From the NCBI RefSeq assembly GCF_011378855.1, contig NZ_WTLB01000037.1:1-42155 (forward strand): 42,155 bases of DNA, given 5' to 3'. How positions within the stretch are numbered: the stretch's first letter is position 1; every line of letters begins with the position of its first letter. The position numbers were made by a program, and so were the translations under genes. Below the pieces are notes generated by a model, which was not told the DNA's origin, ran no database searches, and saw only the letters and a list, made by a program, of their open reading frames with translations. Source of the stretch: Pseudoalteromonas sp. Z1A8. GTDB taxonomy: Bacteria > Pseudomonadota > Gammaproteobacteria > Enterobacterales > Alteromonadaceae. Positions 6,848-15,722 of this stretch are shown in pieces.

Positions 6848-9790
6848 TTAGAACTTACTTCTAAAACCGATGTAGAATGATTGACCAATTGGGTCGTACG
6901 TACCTGCATCTGTTTCAGTACCCGTGCTTGAACCACTTACACCCGATAAAATGCGCGGTGGCTCTTTATCAAATAAGTTACTTGCACCAGCATAAAGCTC
7001 TGTTGAATCGCTGATATGGTAACTTGCTTGAACATCATGATATGTCACTGAACCAATCCCTACTCCACCTGGAGCAATACCAAAACCACTTAAGAATTGA
7101 TCATCAAAGTCTGCAGCGCCAATGTAAGTTAAGCTCCAGTTAAAATCAAAATCGTTAAGTTTATAACCAAAGTTCCAGTTAGCTTTATGCTCTGATGCAC
7201 CAATTTCTCCAGCAAACTCATCTTTATCAGCGCCTGGAAGTGGAATGCTATAACCATCGATTAGGTAAGTATAAGCAAGGCGTGTTCTAAACGCACCTGG
7301 GCCAATGTCTGTAGAGTACGTTAGTGTTAAATCAACACCTTCTGTACCTAAACCACCACTGTTAGATACACCACTGTCGATAAATTCTAGTGAACCAGCA
7401 CTATTATTACCTGATGGCGCACTACGACGAGTTACAAAGTCACAAAAACTTGTATCGCCGCCGCCATAACATTGATCAAGAATAAACTGACGAGGTGTTG
7501 ATACGATTGCATCTGTAATTTCGATATCAAAGTAATCAAGCGTAATGTCTAGTCCTGATATTAGGTTTTCTGGTGTAAATACCAAGCCTACTGTTACAGA
7601 GTCACCAACCTCTTCTTTTAAGTCTTGGTTACCACGGTTAAAGCCACTAATGCCTTGTAAGTCAGACTGGTTAAGCGTGAACTCACCATTTGAAGCAATA
7701 TTGGTTGTAACACCACCATCTGTACGACAAGCATCACCAGCAGCACCACCGCCACTATTAGCAACACCTAAACATGGATCGTTTAAACCACTTGGGAAAG
7801 TTTGCGAAGGTGGAGAAAACAATTCATCGATATTTGGAGCACGTGTTGAGCGAGCACGAGTGGCACGTAAACGTAAACTGTCCATGATTTCCCAATCGAC
7901 ACCCACATTCCAACTTTCGGTATTACCTACTGTTGAATAATCAGATAAACGAACTGCTGCATTCATTGTTACAGAATCAAGCACTGGAATATTTGCTTCA
8001 ACATAAAACTCAGTTACATCAAATTCACCTTCAGTCGCTGGGATTGCGTTACCTGCGTTTAAGCCAGCTTGTTGTAAGGCATCAAACTCACTGCGTGAAA
8101 ACTCTTCGCGGTATTCAAAACCAGCCGCAATACCAACAATACCCGCTGGCAATTCAAATATATCACCTGAAATATTACCACCTACAATTTTTTGCTCAAC
8201 TGATGTAGCAAGTGAGCTAGGTGCACTTACAAAATCAATAGCGCCTTGTGATAACGAATTAAAACCGTAAATGTCCACTGGCGCACAGTTAAAGCCACGA
8301 GCTGTCGCATCTATACAAATAGCTTCATTAGTAATGCCATCGCCATCTAAATCTTGGCTATCAACAACGGCTTCTAAACCTTGGCGGAAACTTTGTACAT
8401 TAACTAAACCACCTGAAACTTGCTGTTCTTTTGTTTTACCATAAACATAGTAAGTATCGTAAAACCAACCGTCGGCTATTTCACCTTGAAAACCAAGTGC
8501 TAAACGGAACGTATCACGCTCTGCACGTGCGCCACGGTTACCTACATCACTTAAACGCTTAGCAAAAAAGATATCTCGTGCGCCATCACCGTCGGTATCA
8601 GTTGCTGCGTTATAAATACCGTCAGGAACAAACGCGTTACGTAAGAGCTCACCGTTTACATTAAATTCAATTGGAACACGGCCATTGGCATAAATGTCGT
8701 CAGAGGCAAAAGGAAATGGCTCTAATTCAGAAACGGTTGTCGTTGCAGCGTAAGTACCTTCATAAAAAAAGCTGTGCTTATCGCTTAGCTCATAGCTACC
8801 GTTTGAGGCAAATAAGTAACGCTCTGTAGGTATCGCGATAGTACGCACACCACTTCGGTTAAAACCATTTGCTGCTACGCCGTCGCCGCCATTAGAACTA
8901 AATGAGTTTTGTAGATTGTTTGCATCATTAAACGTAAATGTCTCATCCCCAGCGTTAAAACGACCCTGTGGTGGAAACGAAGATAAAAATGGGCTTACTG
9001 CATCAAATACAGAACCTGGATTTGCTACTGGATCATCTTCAAAGAAAATACCTGAAAATTGATCTACTGCCGAGCGGTCACGATCACGTGAGAAAACAGC
9101 GCCTTGATCAGAGTAACCAAGGTGAAACATAGCGTGCCCTTTACCATCTGAGCTTGATAAGCCTGAGGTAAAGTTAAATTGGCGTGACTCATCATCGCCT
9201 TCACTTGATTCACCATACTGACCTTCAAATTCAACGCCTTCAAAGTCATCTTTTAAAACAAAGTTAACTACACCAGCAACAGCGTCAGAACCATAAACAG
9301 ATGAAGCACCACCGGTCATAATTTCAACACGTTCGATAAATTGACTCGGAATAGTATTTAAATCGACAGCAGAACTACCAGGTACACCCGATACATAGCG
9401 GCGACCATTAACTAAAACCAATGTACGGTTAGAACCTAAATTACGTAAATCAACTGTAGCAACACCCGCACTGGCAGTATTAAAGTTTGAGTTGGTACGG
9501 CTAATAGCTGGTGAACCAAATGCTGGATTCTCTAATAATAAGTCTTGGATATTTAATGAACCAGATGCATCAATAGCGGCGCTATCTACAACTTGAATAG
9601 GCGCTGATGACATTGCCTCAGCTGAACGAATACGAGAACCCGTAACCTGTACACGTTCTATTTTAGTAATTTCGTCATCTTCTGCAGCCACACCTTGAAA
9701 TGAAATGCTTGCAAGTATCGCGCTGCTTAGCGCAACTGTTAACGACGACTTTTTAAATAATCGCGCGCTACCTTTGTTAGTTAATGTCAT
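6848..9790 (-). CDS. TonB-dependent outer membrane receptor
   Basis: A 980-residue outer membrane active transporter powered by TonB-ExbBD. Start ATG 9790 has AGGGGAA upstream and gives a signal peptide ending at about Ala36 (FQGVAA). The TonB-box region is near IERVQVTGSRI (43-53). The plug domain spans about 60-180 (VDLRNLGSNRTLVLVNGRR, GGASSVYGSDAVAGVVNFVLK). The rest is a beta barrel ending in the C-terminal aromatic residue (FRSKF). Two DxDGDG loops (TDTDGDGARD and DLDGDGITNE) in the barrel look like calcium-binding turns. The substrate cannot be read from sequence; relatives in Alteromonadales often import peptides or glycans. It is divergent from the LytTR regulator gene, with 238 bp between them. 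Confidence 0.93.
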   Translation of the reverse strand: MTLTNKGSARLFKKSSLTVALSSAILASISFQGVAAEDDEITKIERVQVTGSRIRSAEAMSSAPIQVVDSAAIDASGSLNIQDLLLENPAFGSPAISRTNSNFNTASAGVATVDLRNLGSNRTLVLVNGRRYVSGVPGSSAVDLNTIPSQFIERVEIMTGGASSVYGSDAVAGVVNFVLKDDFEGVEFEGQYGESSEGDDESRQFNFTSGLSSSDGKGHAMFHLGYSDQGAVFSRDRDRSAVDQFSGIFFEDDPVANPGSVFDAVSPFLSSFPPQGRFNAGDETFTFNDANNLQNSFSSNGGDGVAANGFNRSGVRTIAIPTERYLFASNGSYELSDKHSFFYEGTYAATTTVSELEPFPFASDDIYANGRVPIEFNVNGELLRNAFVPDGIYNAATDTDGDGARDIFFAKRLSDVGNRGARAERDTFRLALGFQGEIADGWFYDTYYVYGKTKEQQVSGGLVNVQSFRQGLEAVVDSQDLDGDGITNEAICIDATARGFNCAPVDIYGFNSLSQGAIDFVSAPSSLATSVEQKIVGGNISGDIFELPAGIVGIAAGFEYREEFSRSEFDALQQAGLNAGNAIPATEGEFDVTEFYVEANIPVLDSVTMNAAVRLSDYSTVGNTESWNVGVDWEIMDSLRLRATRARSTRAPNIDELFSPPSQTFPSGLNDPCLGVANSGGGAAGDACRTDGGVTTNIASNGEFTLNQSDLQGISGFNRGNQDLKEEVGDSVTVGLVFTPENLISGLDITLDYFDIEITDAIVSTPRQFILDQCYGGGDTSFCDFVTRRSAPSGNNSAGSLEFIDSGVSNSGGLGTEGVDLTLTYSTDIGPGAFRTRLAYTYLIDGYSIPLPGADKDEFAGEIGASEHKANWNFGYKLNDFDFNWSLTYIGAADFDDQFLSGFGIAPGGVGIGSVTYHDVQASYHISDSTELYAGASNLFDKEPPRILSGVSGSSTGTETDAGTYDPIGQSFYIGFRSKF

Positions 9791-10028
9791 GTAATTCCCC
9801 TGAATTGTTATTTTTGTAACTAAATGGTTACTTCGCGGATTACAGTAAGGGGATTTATTTAAACACTCTACGGGCATTATTTATGAGGCGTAGTCTTTGG
9901 TACGAATAGCAGGTTTTATGGGATGAATTAGTACGTCACAATTATTTTATAAATATATTGTACTTTCTATAACAGTTTTTCCGCTAAGCACGGTCTTTAT
10001 TATTATATACAGCAAGAGATATAAAATA

Positions 10029-10781
10029 ATGATCGCTTCTTTTCATGCATTAACTTTTGTTAGCGACACTAAGTTTGCAACATTTTTAACAAAGCGCGTG
10101 CAAGATCACCGACACTTTGAATCTCAATCTTTTCTTCAGTCAAACAGATTAGATCAAATAGATACAGATCAATACAACGTACTATTTTATGAACTAACCA
10201 ACCTAGCTGACCCTATGCAAATAGTGCATTTAACGGAGCTCGCAAAAAAGCTTAAGTTAGTCATTATTGCCCAGTCGGGTCATTTTGCGAGTTTTGCTTT
10301 TGAAGTGGGTGCTATTGATTTTTTAATATTGGATTCAACTGCACCACGTGTTAATAAGTGCTTTGATAAACTTATTCATCTTTGCCCAATAGCAAGCGCG
10401 GCCGAGCGCCAATATCAACAAAGCACACAAGCTGAAAAACCGTCATCACAAATAATCGTTAAAGATGTAGGTAAGGTAAGGCTAATTGATATAAAAGATA
10501 TTATTTGGATAAATGGTGCAGGCAATTATGTAGAGCTGCACTTTACTCAAGGTAGTACACCGGTATTACACCGCGAAACCATGAAAAATATTGAACAGCA
10601 GCTAGAACCAGAAGGGTTTATTCGTATTCATCGCTCAACGTTGGTAAGAAAACAGGCTATTTGCGAACTGATGCCTACCGACAGTGGCGATTATAAAGTA
10701 AGACTAAAAAATGACATGTGTTTAAACCTTTCAAGACGCTATAAAGGGTGTTTAGAGAGTATTATAAGCCCTCTTCAGTAG
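10029..10781 (+). CDS. LytTR-type DNA-binding regulator with a degenerate receiver domain
   Basis: The C-terminal half (about residues 140-248) is a LytTR DNA-binding domain: DIIWINGAGNYVELHF, the FIRIHRSTLVRKQAI block and LSRRYKG at the end. The N-terminal half folds like a response-regulator receiver (the AFEVGAIDFLILD block is receiver-like), but the phosphoacceptor position appears to be Glu55 (VLFYELTNL instead of FLDI), the N-terminal acidic pair is incomplete and the conserved Lys is missing. It is therefore probably phosphorylation-independent. No histidine kinase is adjacent. It is divergent from the TonB receptor gene, which is the likely target by position only. ATG 10029 has a modest AAGAGAT upstream. 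Confidence 0.85.
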   Translation: MIASFHALTFVSDTKFATFLTKRVQDHRHFESQSFLQSNRLDQIDTDQYNVLFYELTNLADPMQIVHLTELAKKLKLVIIAQSGHFASFAFEVGAIDFLILDSTAPRVNKCFDKLIHLCPIASAAERQYQQSTQAEKPSSQIIVKDVGKVRLIDIKDIIWINGAGNYVELHFTQGSTPVLHRETMKNIEQQLEPEGFIRIHRSTLVRKQAICELMPTDSGDYKVRLKNDMCLNLSRRYKGCLESIISPLQ

Positions 10782-10803
10782 CGGTTTATAATACTCATAT
10801 TAA

Positions 10804-11202
10804 TTACCAGTATTGTTTTATATAACTGTCATTTGGATGCACTAATAAATAACTTTCGGCATCTTTATAAAAATTAACTTCGACTTCGCTATTTTTCCAT
10901 ACTTTTTCAAACATGTGTTTAGCTATGATATTAATGTTTATATAGTCAACTCGTTGATAGCCACGTTCTTTTACATCAGAAAAGTAAGCCTCTAAAGAAT
11001 CAAGGCTATCTAAAGTTAACAGCTCAAATTCCTCTAAATTAACCACCACAAACTTAATGGTATTTTTAGGGTGGCTACCCAGCTCCTGCATAACACCACT
11101 CGTTAACAACGCAATACCTTCGTTGTTAAAGCTTCCATTTAGCTTTAAATACATAGTAGGTGGCTGTGAAAAAATTTGAAATTCGCCATGTGCTCCAAAC
11201 AT
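10804..11202 (-). CDS. Conserved hypothetical protein, possibly STAS-like
   Basis: A 132-residue soluble protein without signal peptide or membrane helix. The pattern of a beta strand (MYLKLNGSFNN), helix, beta strand (IKFVVVNLEEFELL), helix (LDSLEAYFSDVKERG) and beta strand recalls the STAS/SpoIIAA fold, but I recognise no exact family. Its start codon lies two bases from a 15-bp AU-rich inverted repeat (11205-11242), and the only ribosome binding site candidate (TAGAG) is inside that repeat. It lies downstream of ptrB on the same strand with a 60-bp gap and converges on the LytTR gene. Confidence 0.65.
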   Translation of the reverse strand: MFGAHGEFQIFSQPPTMYLKLNGSFNNEGIALLTSGVMQELGSHPKNTIKFVVVNLEEFELLTLDSLDSLEAYFSDVKERGYQRVDYININIIAKHMFEKVWKNSEVEVNFYKDAESYLLVHPNDSYIKQYW

Positions 11203-11204
11203 AA

Positions 11205-11242
11205 ATTACTCTATATATATCAACTTCTATATATAGAGTAAT
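11205..11242 (-). promoter_or_regulatory. AU-rich perfect inverted repeat over the ribosome binding site of the downstream gene
   Basis: ATTACTCTATATATA (11205-11219) and TATATATAGAGTAAT (11228-11242) are perfect 15-bp arms around an 8-nt loop. On the minus strand the right part of the stem contains the only ribosome binding site candidate of the gene starting at 11202. It may be a translation-controlling hairpin, an operator, or a weak ptrB terminator (only three U follow). Confidence 0.65.
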
Positions 11243-11262
11243 ACAATTTTACGATTTTGCAG

Positions 11263-13338
11263 TTAATTTAACAGTGCAATAAAAAAGGCCATTTCGAGGG
11301 CTTTTTCCTCTAAGCTTTTAAAACGACCCGATGCGCCACCATGCCCTGCATCCATATCGGTTTTAAATACTAAAATATTACTGTCTGTTTTAAGTTCACG
11401 CATTTTTGCAACCCATTTCATAGGCTCCCAATACTGTACCTGCGAGTCATGAAGACCGGTAGTAACGAGTATGTTCGGGTAGTTTTGTGCGCTAATATTG
11501 TCATAAGGCGAGTAAGCTTCTATCACATTATAAAACTGTGGATCATTTGGGTTACCCCATTCATCGTATTCATTTGTTGTAAGCGGAATACTCTCATCTA
11601 GCATCGTGGTTAATACGTCTAAAAATGGTACATGACAGCCAACACCGCAATATAACTCTGGTGCCTGGTTTACAACCGCCCCCATTAATAGGCCACCGGC
11701 ACTGCCGCCTGAGGCAAACACCTTATTGCTATCACAATAACCTTGATCAACAAGCGCTTTTGTCACATCAATAAAGTCACTAAAGCTATTTTGTTTATGC
11801 TCTTTTTTACCTTGCTCATACCATTCGCGGCCTAGCATTTCAGAGCCCCGAACATGCGCAATAACATAAACAAAGCCACGATCGAGTAAGCTCAGTGACG
11901 AACTAGAAAAGCTAGGATCAATCGTATAACCATAGGCGCCATAGCCGTATTGAAATAACGGATTTGTGCCATCTTTTTTAAAGCTGTCTTTTCGATAAAC
12001 AACAGATACAGGTACTTTAACTCCGTCGCGAGCAGTTACCATTAATCGCTCTGACTGATAGTCATCGGCATTAAAACTACCGAGTACTTTTTGCTGTTTA
12101 AGCAGTGTTTTTTCGCCAGTTGCTAAATCAACATCATATAAAGAGCCTGGTGTTGTTAAACTTGAGTAATAAATACGCGCAGTCCGTGTGTCTGGCTCTG
12201 GGTTCATTGCTATTGCAGCATAATAACAAGGATCGGCAAACTCAAGTGCCATACGATTCCCTTGCCTATTAACAACTACGAATCGAGCTTGCCCTTGCTC
12301 GCGTTCACTCAATACTAAAAAGTCATTAAATAACTCTACACCTTCAAGCAGTACATTTTCTCTGTGGGCTGTATGCTCAAACCATTGTGTTTTATCAGCA
12401 ATGGTTTCGCTTGTTGCCGTCATTAGTCTAAAGTTTTTAGCTTGCCAGTTAGTCACAATATAAAAAGTGTCGCCTAGCTTATCTACGTCAAACTCGTGAC
12501 CATCTTCACGCGGCATTAATGCTTTAAATTCGCCAGTGGGCTTATTAGCATCAAGCACCCATGTGTCGTTGGTCTCTGTCGATGCTAAATCAATAATAAT
12601 TAAGCTTTCATCGCGGCTTTTACCAAGTCCCATAAAAAAGCTGCTGTCTTGCTCTTCGTAAACCATTACGTCTTGGCTTTGCTCACTGCCAAGCTCATGC
12701 CTAAATACTTGGTATCCTAGTAGCGTTTTTAAATCTTTTTTTACATAAAAAACAGTTTTATTGTCGTTAGCCCAAACAACTTGCCCTTCTGTATTTTCAA
12801 GTACGTCGGGTAGCATTTCATCTGTCTCTAAGCTTTTAAAGCGAACATTATAAATACGGCGACCTTCAGTATCTTCTGAGTAAGCCATAAGCTGCTCGCA
12901 TGGGCTTAGAGCAACTTCTCCTAGCTCATAAAACTCAAATCCCTCAGCTAATACATTCACATCGAGTAAAAGCTCTTTATTATCAGCTTGTATGCTCGTG
13001 CTTCTATAGTGGCGAGAGTACTCATCATCACCACGAACTTCTGAGTGATACCAGTATTTCCCGTCTTTAACGGGTACCGAGTTATCGTCTTTTACAATGC
13101 GTGCTTTTAGCTCTTCAAAAAGTGTATTTTGGAGTGGCTTCATTGCAGCTAACTGTTCATCGCAATATGCATTTTCAGCATGTAAATGTGCAAGTACTTG
13201 CTCATCCTGACGATCGTCATCACGCATCCAATAGTAATTATCAGTACGTATTTTATTATGAGTACTTAATGTATGGGCTTGCTGTTTAGCAATCGGGAAA
13301 TTAGGTAATAAACTTAAAGAATAGTCAGGACGAGACAC
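11263..13338 (-). CDS. ptrB: Oligopeptidase B (prolyl oligopeptidase family S9A)
   Basis: A cytoplasmic serine peptidase that cuts short peptides after Arg or Lys. The 691-residue length is normal. The N-terminal part (about 70-410) is the beta-propeller lid; the C-terminal catalytic domain carries Ser546 in ASGGSAGGLLMG, Asp631 in GLHDSQVQYWEP, and His666 in DAGHGG. The N-terminal block RTDNYYWMRDD is characteristic of the family. The start is GTG 13338, without a good Shine-Dalgarno sequence; no better in-frame start is visible and the alignment with family N-termini fits. Its neighbours do not suggest a pathway. Confidence 0.95.
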   Translation of the reverse strand: MSRPDYSLSLLPNFPIAKQQAHTLSTHNKIRTDNYYWMRDDDRQDEQVLAHLHAENAYCDEQLAAMKPLQNTLFEELKARIVKDDNSVPVKDGKYWYHSEVRGDDEYSRHYRSTSIQADNKELLLDVNVLAEGFEFYELGEVALSPCEQLMAYSEDTEGRRIYNVRFKSLETDEMLPDVLENTEGQVVWANDNKTVFYVKKDLKTLLGYQVFRHELGSEQSQDVMVYEEQDSSFFMGLGKSRDESLIIIDLASTETNDTWVLDANKPTGEFKALMPREDGHEFDVDKLGDTFYIVTNWQAKNFRLMTATSETIADKTQWFEHTAHRENVLLEGVELFNDFLVLSEREQGQARFVVVNRQGNRMALEFADPCYYAAIAMNPEPDTRTARIYYSSLTTPGSLYDVDLATGEKTLLKQQKVLGSFNADDYQSERLMVTARDGVKVPVSVVYRKDSFKKDGTNPLFQYGYGAYGYTIDPSFSSSSLSLLDRGFVYVIAHVRGSEMLGREWYEQGKKEHKQNSFSDFIDVTKALVDQGYCDSNKVFASGGSAGGLLMGAVVNQAPELYCGVGCHVPFLDVLTTMLDESIPLTTNEYDEWGNPNDPQFYNVIEAYSPYDNISAQNYPNILVTTGLHDSQVQYWEPMKWVAKMRELKTDSNILVFKTDMDAGHGGASGRFKSLEEKALEMAFFIALLN

Positions 13339-13385
13339 AACAAAACCAATTAAAAAAATAATGTGATTTGCAGTTTATCATAAAA

Positions 13386-13417
13386 ATAAAAAAGCCCATC
13401 CAATAGTTGGATGGGCT
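13386..13417 (-). terminator. Rho-independent terminator of the GbpA-like gene
   Basis: AGCCCATCCAA (13393-13403) pairs with TTGGATGGGCT (13407-13417) around a 3-nt loop, with a T-run on the minus strand. It separates this gene from ptrB, which starts at 13338. Confidence 0.85.
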
Positions 13418-13479
13418 AAAACGGTAAACGCTTCATTACTAAAACAGCTATACCTTTGGGAAGATAATTCACTTAAGCC

Positions 13480-14049
13480 TTATATTTGCTGCCAAGCCAT
13501 AGCCCAACTTTGTCCAACACCGGGCTCGAACATAAACTTTTTATCGTCACTCGCGCGGCAAAACTCATTAAATGGCCAAGGCTTACATTGATAAACATGC
13601 CCTGTTTTTGGCTGCAATACCTTTGTACCCGCATTATAGTTTTCACAATTTTCAGGGTACACGTAATCATAAGTATCAAGGTTATTAACAACACGCTCAT
13701 CGCATTTTGCAATACAATGAAAATCGACATGCGCTTTACATATACCACTGCTTTGCAAAGCAAAAATTTCATTATTTCGATAGGCTACAATTAAACCTTG
13801 TTCGGTCATTTTACCTGCGCTAACAAGAGGTACATGCACATTAATGTGCTCGGCAACTAATCGTGGCCATGCGTGAGGTTCACCTTGTTCAAGCGAGGTG
13901 ATTTTGTAATCAAATGATAAACTAACTAGCACTCCTTGCATGTCGTAAAAGGTTACACTCACCACATCACCAATAAATAATTGGGTATGATGATTTAAGC
14001 AACCTATTGTTGACCACTTTCCACAGGCCAACGACGTATGCATAAACAC
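13480..14049 (-). CDS. GbpA-like chitin/GlcNAc-binding protein lacking the N-terminal LPMO domain
   Basis: The 189 residues match the rear of GbpA-type secreted chitin-binding proteins. Residues about 25-110 resemble GbpA domain 2 (FIGDVVSVTFYDMQG, then a WPRLVAEHIN block). Residues 128-189 form a C-terminal chitin-binding module (NAGTKVLQPKTGHVYQCKPW and EPGVGQSWAMAW). The catalytic AA10 monooxygenase domain, which normally supplies the N-terminal histidine after signal cleavage, is absent, and so is any signal peptide. GTG 14049 has AAGGTG five bases upstream, so the short form may be translated. The 200 bases upstream hold a promoter-like palindrome and no trace of the missing domain. It is either a domain-loss derivative or a decaying remnant. 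Confidence 0.75.
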   Translation of the reverse strand: MFMHTSLACGKWSTIGCLNHHTQLFIGDVVSVTFYDMQGVLVSLSFDYKITSLEQGEPHAWPRLVAEHINVHVPLVSAGKMTEQGLIVAYRNNEIFALQSSGICKAHVDFHCIAKCDERVVNNLDTYDYVYPENCENYNAGTKVLQPKTGHVYQCKPWPFNEFCRASDDKKFMFEPGVGQSWAMAWQQI

Positions 14050-14076
14050 AGCAACACCTTAAGAGTTACAAAATCT

Positions 14077-14095
14077 TATCCATATACTATGGATA
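14077..14095 (-). promoter_or_regulatory. Palindrome upstream of the GbpA-like gene
   Basis: TATCCATA (14077-14084), spacer TAC, TATGGATA (14088-14095): perfect 8-bp arms 28 bases before the start codon, a possible operator overlapping the promoter. Confidence 0.4.
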
Positions 14096-14221
14096 CACAA
14101 AAAATACACTGACGGCAAGCGATACATAACTCTTTAGTCTTTATGCAGTTGGTTTGCCAGTAATGTGGCGATTATAATTCGGCCTCGCACAACAATCAAA
14201 CAAAAGAACGTAACCAAAAAT

Positions 14222-14248
14222 AAAAACCAACCCTTTAAGGTTGGTTTT
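14222..14248 (-). terminator. Rho-independent terminator of the cytochrome b gene
   Basis: AAAACCAACC and GGTTGGTTTT form a 10-bp stem with a 6-nt loop, followed by U-rich sequence on the minus strand, directly after the cytochrome b stop at 14254. Confidence 0.85.
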
Positions 14249-14253
14249 ATGTT

Positions 14254-14910
14254 TTAACTAAACAAATAAGTTAAAGGCTCTTTCGCCCACGTAAATACCA
14301 GCAACACCAGTAAAGATATAAATATTAGCCACGCAGGCCAAGACGCTTTTGTTACTTTAGCCTCAGAGTCATTCCCTTTTAATTCTTTTGAGCCTGTGAT
14401 CATCGCTTTAACTAGCGGTTTACCTTTTATTCTATAAACAATAATAGCTAATACATGTAAACCAATAGCATAAAGTAAAATGTCAAAATTCAGCTCATGT
14501 AACCAGTTTGAAAAATCAATCACATCGCTCGACACATATTGAGTCAGCGGGCCATCAGTTAAAATGCCATCGCTACTCATTAGGCCGCTAACGAGTTGCG
14601 TTATAATTAATATAAAAAACACTATCACCATACAACTACCGGGCGCTGAATGGCCTAGCGAGTCGCTTGGTGATTTTAATGCCTTAAAAATAGATTTAGG
14701 AGAATGTAGTAACGCACTTAACCTTGCGGTTTTACTACCAATAACGCCCCATATTAAACGTGTTACGATAAGCGCTACAGTAAAAAAGCCAGCAACAAAA
14801 TGAAGCTCAATCATGCCCTCTTCAATACTAAAATAAAGCACCGCAATACTTACAACCAAAAACCAATGAAAGCATCTAATAAACCCATCCCACACTTTTA
14901 ACGTCGTCAT
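14254..14910 (-). CDS. Cytochrome b561/b6-type membrane cytochrome
   Basis: A 218-residue inner-membrane di-heme cytochrome b of the Ni/Fe-hydrogenase b-subunit type. VWDGFIRCFHWFLV at the N-terminus carries the first heme-ligand His15; ELHF (about residue 37), WLHEL and GLHVLAI carry the others. Four helices bind heme (about 13-30, 38-58, 94-112, 140-160) and a fifth lies at the C-terminus (about 193-210). Such proteins pass electrons from the quinone pool to soluble c-type partners; no partner is adjacent. ATG 14910 has AGGATAG upstream. It is divergent from azlC. Confidence 0.88.
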   Translation of the reverse strand: MTTLKVWDGFIRCFHWFLVVSIAVLYFSIEEGMIELHFVAGFFTVALIVTRLIWGVIGSKTARLSALLHSPKSIFKALKSPSDSLGHSAPGSCMVIVFFILIITQLVSGLMSSDGILTDGPLTQYVSSDVIDFSNWLHELNFDILLYAIGLHVLAIIVYRIKGKPLVKAMITGSKELKGNDSEAKVTKASWPAWLIFISLLVLLVFTWAKEPLTYLFS

Positions 14911-15017
14911 TGCGCCTATCCTTAAAAAAACAGTATTATCTAATTCGTTAACTACTTTAACATCATAATATTAAGGTATCCTTATGCGCTATTCTACTCA
15001 CCAACAGAGTAAAAATC

Positions 15018-15722
15018 ATGCAACCAGTTAAAAAAGCTATTTTAAAAGGCTTTTTAGATATGCTACCACTGTGTTTAGCCGTTGTTCCTTGGGGTATTTT
15101 ATGTGGCTCTTTAGCCATACAAAATGGCTTTAGCGCCTTTGAAACCCAAGCAATGTCGTTATTAGTTTTTGCAGGCTCTGCACAGCTTGTGGCGATTGAA
15201 CTTATGGCGGGCAACACTCCCTTGCTAACCATTCTATTCACAACATTTATTATTAGCTCTCGGCATTTTTTATACGGATTAGCCGTGCGTCATAAGGTGA
15301 TTGATCAACCTATGCGTTGGCGCTTACCAGTAAGTTTTGTATTAACCGATGAGCTATTTGCATTTTCTCATCACCGAAAAGCATACAGAACAAAAACACG
15401 TTTAATATACGCATTAAGCGCTGGTTTTAGTTTTTATATTGCATGGAATATTTGGACATTAATTGGCATTGTAGCGGGCACAATGCTGCCCGACTTAACT
15501 AATTTAGGGCTCGACTTTGCAATTGCTGCGACGTTTATCGCTTTGGTTATTCCGGGGATTAAAAATTTGGCCTCACTTGTTACGGTAATTGTAGCGGGTA
15601 TTAGCGCAACGCTTTTAAAAAGCACAGGATTTGAGTTATGGCTTGTTTGCTCTGCACTACTGGCAATGAGCGCAGGTTATACTATAGCCAGGCTAACCGC
15701 TAAAAAGGAAGTAACGCCATGA
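15018..15722 (+). CDS. azlC: AzlC family branched-chain amino acid exporter, large subunit
   Basis: The large subunit of the two-component AzlCD/YgaZH exporter for branched-chain amino acids in the inner membrane. Family features: GFLDMLPLCLAVVPWGILCGSLA at the N-terminus, FAGSAQLVAIELM, and SSRHFLYGLAVRH. About seven hydrophobic helices and 234 residues are normal. The stop overlaps the azlD start by four bases (ATGA), showing translational coupling. The upstream spacing to the divergent cytochrome b gene is about 107 bp. Confidence 0.93.
   Translation: MQPVKKAILKGFLDMLPLCLAVVPWGILCGSLAIQNGFSAFETQAMSLLVFAGSAQLVAIELMAGNTPLLTILFTTFIISSRHFLYGLAVRHKVIDQPMRWRLPVSFVLTDELFAFSHHRKAYRTKTRLIYALSAGFSFYIAWNIWTLIGIVAGTMLPDLTNLGLDFAIAATFIALVIPGIKNLASLVTVIVAGISATLLKSTGFELWLVCSALLAMSAGYTIARLTAKKEVTP

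Noticed and set aside
7545..8208. Two plus-strand frames opposite the TonB receptor
   Set aside because: Antisense to conserved barrel sequence; low-complexity products without ribosome binding sites.
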